NCBI RefSeq assembly: GCF_037975245.1
Contig: NC_092578.1
Location: 2,597,001 to 2,661,000, forward strand
Reading direction: 5' to 3'
Source: Apostichopus japonicus
Lineage: Eukaryota; Echinodermata; Holothuroidea; Aspidochirotida; Stichopodidae
Length of the DNA: 64,000 nt
This document shows, in pieces, positions 58,701 through 64,000 of the stretch. The notes beneath the pieces are model-generated. The model saw only the letters and a program-made list of their open reading frames with translations. It was not told where the DNA came from and did no database searches. How positions within the stretch are numbered: the first letter of the stretch is position 1; the number at the start of each line of letters is the position of its first letter. A program made the position numbers and the translations under genes.

Positions 58701-61700
58701 CATTACTTCATTATGTACTTTTCCAAGTTTTATATTAAGTTATAATTGATCTATAGGGAGTAGCCGTGATTGATCGATCTGACGACCCCCCCCCCAGCAA
58801 TCCCCCACCCACCGCCTGTCTAGATCTTTCAAGAAACACCAATGCTATAATTAACGATTATTGATATTGATTCCACACAACTCCATGAAAGCGTTATAGC
58901 TGTATGCGTTGACTCTTGATATCATATCCCAAAGAGAAATAGTGGTTTTCATATTTGCTCCTTTCATTATTATTAATATTACTTCCGTTATTTTAAATAA
59001 AATGTGACTAGGTTGGTCAATTCCAGGACAGTGTATTGCAGAGACTTTACCATCTCAATTAATCAATTAAAAATAGGAAGGAAGGCCGAGCATACAATAC
59101 GAGGGCTATAATAATAATGTCTAAACGAAGGGCTGAGACGAAAGCTTGCATATAAGAGTTCTATAATACCTAGACTGTATCTCTTTCTAGTTTGGTCAGA
59201 GATTTATGGGTCATTTCCGCTGTCCAGTGAATGACCTAGACGTATCGACAAACACCTTGTAATTTACTGTTTTTACTGCTGTCCATTTTCCTACTTATAC
59301 CAGGTGAATTCTCACCTTGTCTAGAAATAGTTTTTTTTTGGCCGACTGCAGGGGAGCACGAGTCCCGACCGGTTTCGTTTAAACTGCAGGGAGGTTGTTA
59401 TCAGGGAGCTGCTACTGTTAGAGCATATTGCCATATCAATATTCACTACAAGAAGCAATAGAGCATTTTATTGTCTTTATCAACTGTTTCCGCTATCTCA
59501 AACGACATGAGATTTAATCATGACACGAATTAAAGGTCACAACCCCCCCCCCAAATGCTAGAAAGTGGTCCCCCCCTCCAAAATAAATGCTAGAAAGTGG
59601 TCACCCATGCTTGCTCAAAGTTAATTAGTTTACTGAAACAAACAAACAAACTATAAACGTAGTTATCCACACCAAGACCTTTGGTCTTGGTTTAGTTGTC
59701 TAATTTAATACTCCTCCATCGGTTGATAATCATTTGGAGGATCGAGGCAGCCTAGGAAAGTACTTTTTGAAAACTTCTAGGAATTTTTAGGTGTTAAAAT
59801 TTGCTGCCATGACCAACGATCTTTAAATATAAAGGTTTCACTGACGTATGGAAATGGAGATTATTGTTTATAGTGTTGAATTGTTGATTGTCAGAATAGG
59901 CACGACAACAATGAAATATAAATGAACGAAACGAAAAGTAATTTGTTCAACTATAAATGATTGCAATTATCGTAGAATATCATTATACGGTAGGCTGTCA
60001 ACTTAGGCTCACATGTTACATGTAGTAAATCTGAGTACAAAGAAGATAGTACGTAACCAATTAGGAAATATTTAACGTGTTAGTTTAGTTTCTTTTTCCA
60101 AGACAGATTCGGTACTTATAAGCCCCATAATAATGAAGTGCGTTACCTTGACGACCGAAATTTTGTTTCACACAATCAAGTGAACATCGAAGTTGTTCAA
60201 GTTTTTCTTTTTTAGTTATGATTAATGCTAAACTTTGGAAAAAGTGTCATCAAAAGCGACATTTTGAGGATCCAATCATGATCATTATAAATCAGTCGCT
60301 TATTAAATATAATTTTCTTATTAAATATAAGTTGGCGAAAACCCTAAAAGGTTGCCTTGGTTACATTGATGGTCTAAGACATAATGCTCGGTACGTTGAG
60401 GTAAAATTGTTGACGAAATGGTAAAAAAAAAATCAGAATTAAAATATCGAATGTAAAAGAAAAAAAAGAGCAAAGATGAAAGAAAATCATGTTCTCTTAG
60501 CAAAACATACATTTCTAAGGTGAATCATCTATTGATAATTACATCGACTTCATCATTGTTCTTCGATGGTTTTTTCGATGATCAGTGGGCTAATTAAGAT
60601 GCCAGCCATTACAGCTGTGTCCTTTAATCTAGTCCGTATTGAAAGACAAGCTTGCAGTATTTACCAGTGATGGTCCCATTGGGAATATAGTCACAGTGTG
60701 CGATGAGTCAGTATGTCTCTATGTGTGTATACTTAGCACAGCCTCTTTGTAACATTTAATTTTACTTACAAAGAGAGAGGGGGTGAGGGGGAGGGGAAGC
60801 AGTGAGGAAATCCAGTGTACATATATGTTTCATTTTAACATAGCGGCAATGGCTATATACCAAACGTGTCCGCACTTCCGCAATGATCCGTTCACAATTT
60901 CGATAATCTGTCTGATTAACTGTATACGTGTGTTTTTCGTTTAAGTTAAACATTCGGTATATGTGATTACTGATCATCAGCAGAAGGAGAAAGGTACCGA
61001 AATATTTTTTTGTAAAATTATTCAAATTTTAAAAATAGATTAAACCATGATCATATTAAGATATTAATATTAAAACATTATTTTAGATTTTGTCACTAGA
61101 TGCAAGATAATACAGCGCGTATATAAATTAGCACTGAATTTGAGATCTTTTTTCTTCCAGAAACTTTGTGATTCAAATATTAATCAAATACAAATATGCA
61201 GATTAAAAAATAACTTTTTTAATTTTGTTAACTTTCCTTTAATTATTTTGAAATACAAGTAAAATGCAATTTTTATCGGATTTAAGTATCGAGTAATATC
61301 TGCAATTTATCAAAATCAACCAACAAATCTTCTAAAATCGAAGCAGGATGGAATATCAAATTTCGTGATTTTGTTTAAATCTTAAGCAATATAGTAATCA
61401 TTTTTTGGACTTGACAGCAAAAAATCAATTGTGGCAAATTATCAAAGCGAAAACGAGTTTAAAATTTTATCTAAGAAATGAAAGGATGCCTTGTGTATTG
61501 AGTGACTCAAAACAAGTCAAAACCGGAACCCTAAAAATAGATTGCGGTTTATTTATTGGTGTGTGGCTGAGATTTCTGTATACCTCCTACGAAAGCTGAT
61601 TTGGTGGCTAATGAGAGAGATGTCCAAAAGAATGACTCAGATCTCACCAAGCTCACGGCTCATCATCAAGCCCCCGGTTCGATATTGACTAAGCAATGAA

Positions 61701-62824
61701 AACTTTTGAGATTCACACAAAAACTTCGTTTTTCGATCAAATTTATTATACAAACACCCCAACTGAGCGTAAGGATGCGACATCTTAGTAAATGGAACAA
61801 TTTCCTTCTACCAAACTCCAAAATTAGACAATTTTTTGACCTTGCGGTTAGACACGGGTTGGGCAAAAAGTCGATGTTTCAATCGACCACAAGTAAATTT
61901 GGCTCCCCGGGATACCGGGGAACTAACCGATTGCTGCCCGGGAAACTCAATGTTAGAGGCTCATTTGCTGTCAATACTCATAACGTCCAATCAAGGAGAA
62001 AACATGGACGAAGCAAGGATGCAGAATGGATTCCGTTTCTGGGGGCAAATTATTGTTTGAGAGAAAGATTACAATTTCATTGGATCCCAATGAATTGATG
62101 TCCCTTAAAGGATCTTCATGAAGGACAGATAAAACTAGTCCGGGTTGTATACCAATTGGACGGTATAGGTTGATATGTATATACGGGGTATGTCTTCATA
62201 TTTAAGCACGAACACTGCACGTATTATAATGTGAATATATAGGTCTATATCAGAAATAAGTTACTACAAAGTTGAAGAGTAGGCTTCATGTATGCATAAC
62301 ATTGCCCAATATGTGTCATTAAGACCCCATCGTTAATACAAACCATGGTTCTCAGGACGTCGTCAATAGAAACCATGGTTCTCATATAAAGCTATATATA
62401 CCAATTCCAACACATTCTGATATTCCACTGCAAACAGATTTATTTTCATTTTCTGTTGACTTTGAAAATCAATAAATTGACTAATTAATATACGAGGGCT
62501 CTTTGCGATGAAAGTTAAGATCTTAAAAGGTAAGATGTTGATTTTCATACTGTGCTATAACGTTTCACATGTTCCAATTGTACAAAATATAACACTTTTC
62601 AAAATCCTTAATTCGACGTTCGATATACACCTCCGTCACCTACAAACAATAATTGTGGTCTAAAGACACCCTAACCTGACCGCAGTTATGACGTCAGAGA
62701 CATGGAGTGCAAAGACCCGTCACCTGACGTCATATATTACAGAGGTGGCGATACGACTCAGCAAGGATACATACCGTATAGGTGTTTAACCATTGAAACA
62801 CCTGTTCCCAGCGATGCAGACTTG
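55721..62824. other. Non-genic region
   Basis: No recognised gene. Landmarks: a GC-richer 200-bp patch at 57899-58100 (open on the minus strand for 71 codons, no recognised product); C-runs at 58786 and 59543; a short duplication AAATGCTAGAAAGTGGTC near 59554 and 59585; a 130-codon plus-strand frame at 61706-62098 with no recognisable domain; and TGACGTCA at 58688, 62689 and 62725. Confidence 0.4.
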
Positions 62825-63080
62825 TTGTGTGAGTACAACTTAGTCCCGAGTACGCCGAAAGCGAAATACGAGTACAAAGTGCCAGAATAAACCCGGGGGT
62901 ACAAGTGAAATATACGGATTGAGTACAAAATACTAACTTTTGCTGAGTACGAGTTTACTGCGAGTACTAATACAAACTCATGCGTACCAGGTCCGACAAA
63001 TGTATACGTACTCAAGGGCGAATAAAAAACTATGAGTTAACAGAGTACACAAAAGTGTACTCGAGAACGAGTATGGATTC
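62825..63080. repeat. Degenerate GAGTAC(G/A)AGTA-type repeat
   Basis: Many irregular copies of GAGTAC, CGAGTAC and GAGTACAAA over about 250 bp, with no fixed period. It is the reverse complement of the repeat type at 55600-55720. Confidence 0.65.
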
Positions 63081-64000
63081 CACTCGAGTACTGTAAATGT
63101 GCAGAGCCTGCAGCCTCAGATGTTCGCCGGTCGACAAGTTTATCAACCAATAAGCAAGTAATATTGTATTTGATGATTGATCAAATGAAAGAAAAAAATT
63201 GACTAGGTCTTGTTCACCGTGGTTAATGAACAGTCAAATTTCATTCGATTCTCAGTATTTCGTTTCCCGCGGACACATTGTCATTTTAATGTTGCATGAA
63301 ATGTTATATTCTAATTAGAAAAGCATCATTACTTACATTAAAGTTAACCAGCCAAGCTAAAATGAAACTACTATATTGAGATGAGAGTCTAGTTTCGAAG
63401 GAGAGTGCATCATCAATATCAATATAAACTTCTATGAAAAGCCGGTCATAGGTCATAGAGTTACAATCAACGTTCTAAGCTCACTTCAACTCTGAAAAAT
63501 ACAGTTTTTGTTTTATTTACTCTTTACTTTATAATAAAATAAAAAATTATTTCATTAATCCACGTCTTGTGTATCACCCATGTACTAATGATCATAAATT
63601 ACCTCCCTTTGTTAATCAATAATATAATAACCGGTTTCAAGTGTCTTCCGATAATTATTCTGACTTTCAACTCTATCAGATGATAAACCGAAAGTGTTTC
63701 CGTAGTAGGTAATCTAGGAGCTTCCTATTAATATTATCCCTTTCATAACTTCACGTTGAGTTGAGTAATGAAATATTGTTCTAAAAATGGAATCTCATAG
63801 TGAAGAAGACAATTGAATTAAAGTGATGACAAACTCGCTGTCAAACTACTATCAGCATAGTATCAGAGGTTAATATCATCATATAGACAGTGTAGAACTG
63901 TATAGAAAATTATTAGTCACCCCCTCTCGTCGGGAAGGGGGAGGGGGAGAGGGGTGAGAGATTTGGTTGACACATATATCTTCGAAGTTATAGGAATTCT

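Noticed and set aside
61706-62098. 130-codon open frame as a gene
   Set aside because: No recognisable family or motif, low-complexity flanks and a second open frame overlapping it. Kept as a landmark only.

Overview
This is a eukaryotic (metazoan) genomic window: AT-rich, intron-rich, with canonical GT-AG introns, many TA/CA microsatellites, unusually many poly-C/poly-G runs, several families of hAT-type MITEs, LINE remnants and a tRNA-derived SINE. The protein genes and repeats fit a marine invertebrate, most likely a deuterostome such as an echinoderm. That placement is inference; no species-specific sequence was recognised.

Layout. (1) 330-2088, plus strand: the last four coding exons of a TRPC-type cation channel whose body lies before the window. 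(2) 2221-3650: a 29-bp minisatellite, interrupted by about 0.8 kb that holds a 63-codon open frame with one membrane segment. (3) 5830-24665, plus strand: a second, apparently near-complete TRPC channel gene of 16 exons (about 852 aa). It is a tandem paralogue of the first; aligned C-terminal exons share intron phases. Its introns hold nested hAT MITEs (6129-8940), a 253-bp hAT MITE (10182-10434), three different satellites (12060-13215, 15600-16045, 17560-18270) and a decayed CR1/L2-like reverse-transcriptase fragment (18760-19380). (4) 25557-36000, minus strand: a complete 26S proteasome ATPase Rpt6/PSMC5 gene, 11 coding exons, 405 aa, tail-to-tail with the TRPC gene. Its last intron carries a 2.9-kb element with 12-bp terminal inverted repeats and 399-bp internal repeats rich in AGGTCA nuclear-receptor half-sites. 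The same intron has a 316-bp hAT-like MITE; the next intron upstream has a LINE 3' end. (5) 36-64 kb: no gene that I can name. It holds a tRNA-derived SINE (41854-42111), microsatellites, degenerate GAGTAC-type repeats, and two isolated exon-like open segments (40111-40290 and 48138-48300).

The two TRPC genes would encode plasma-membrane Ca2+-permeable channels. They differ at the C-terminus: the upstream one ends in a class I PDZ-type ligand (-SLV), the downstream one does not. PSMC5 is a housekeeping gene with no evident functional link to its neighbours. The most notable material is the mobile DNA: nested hAT elements with different termini that share one subterminal core, and the AGGTCA-array element in the proteasome gene.
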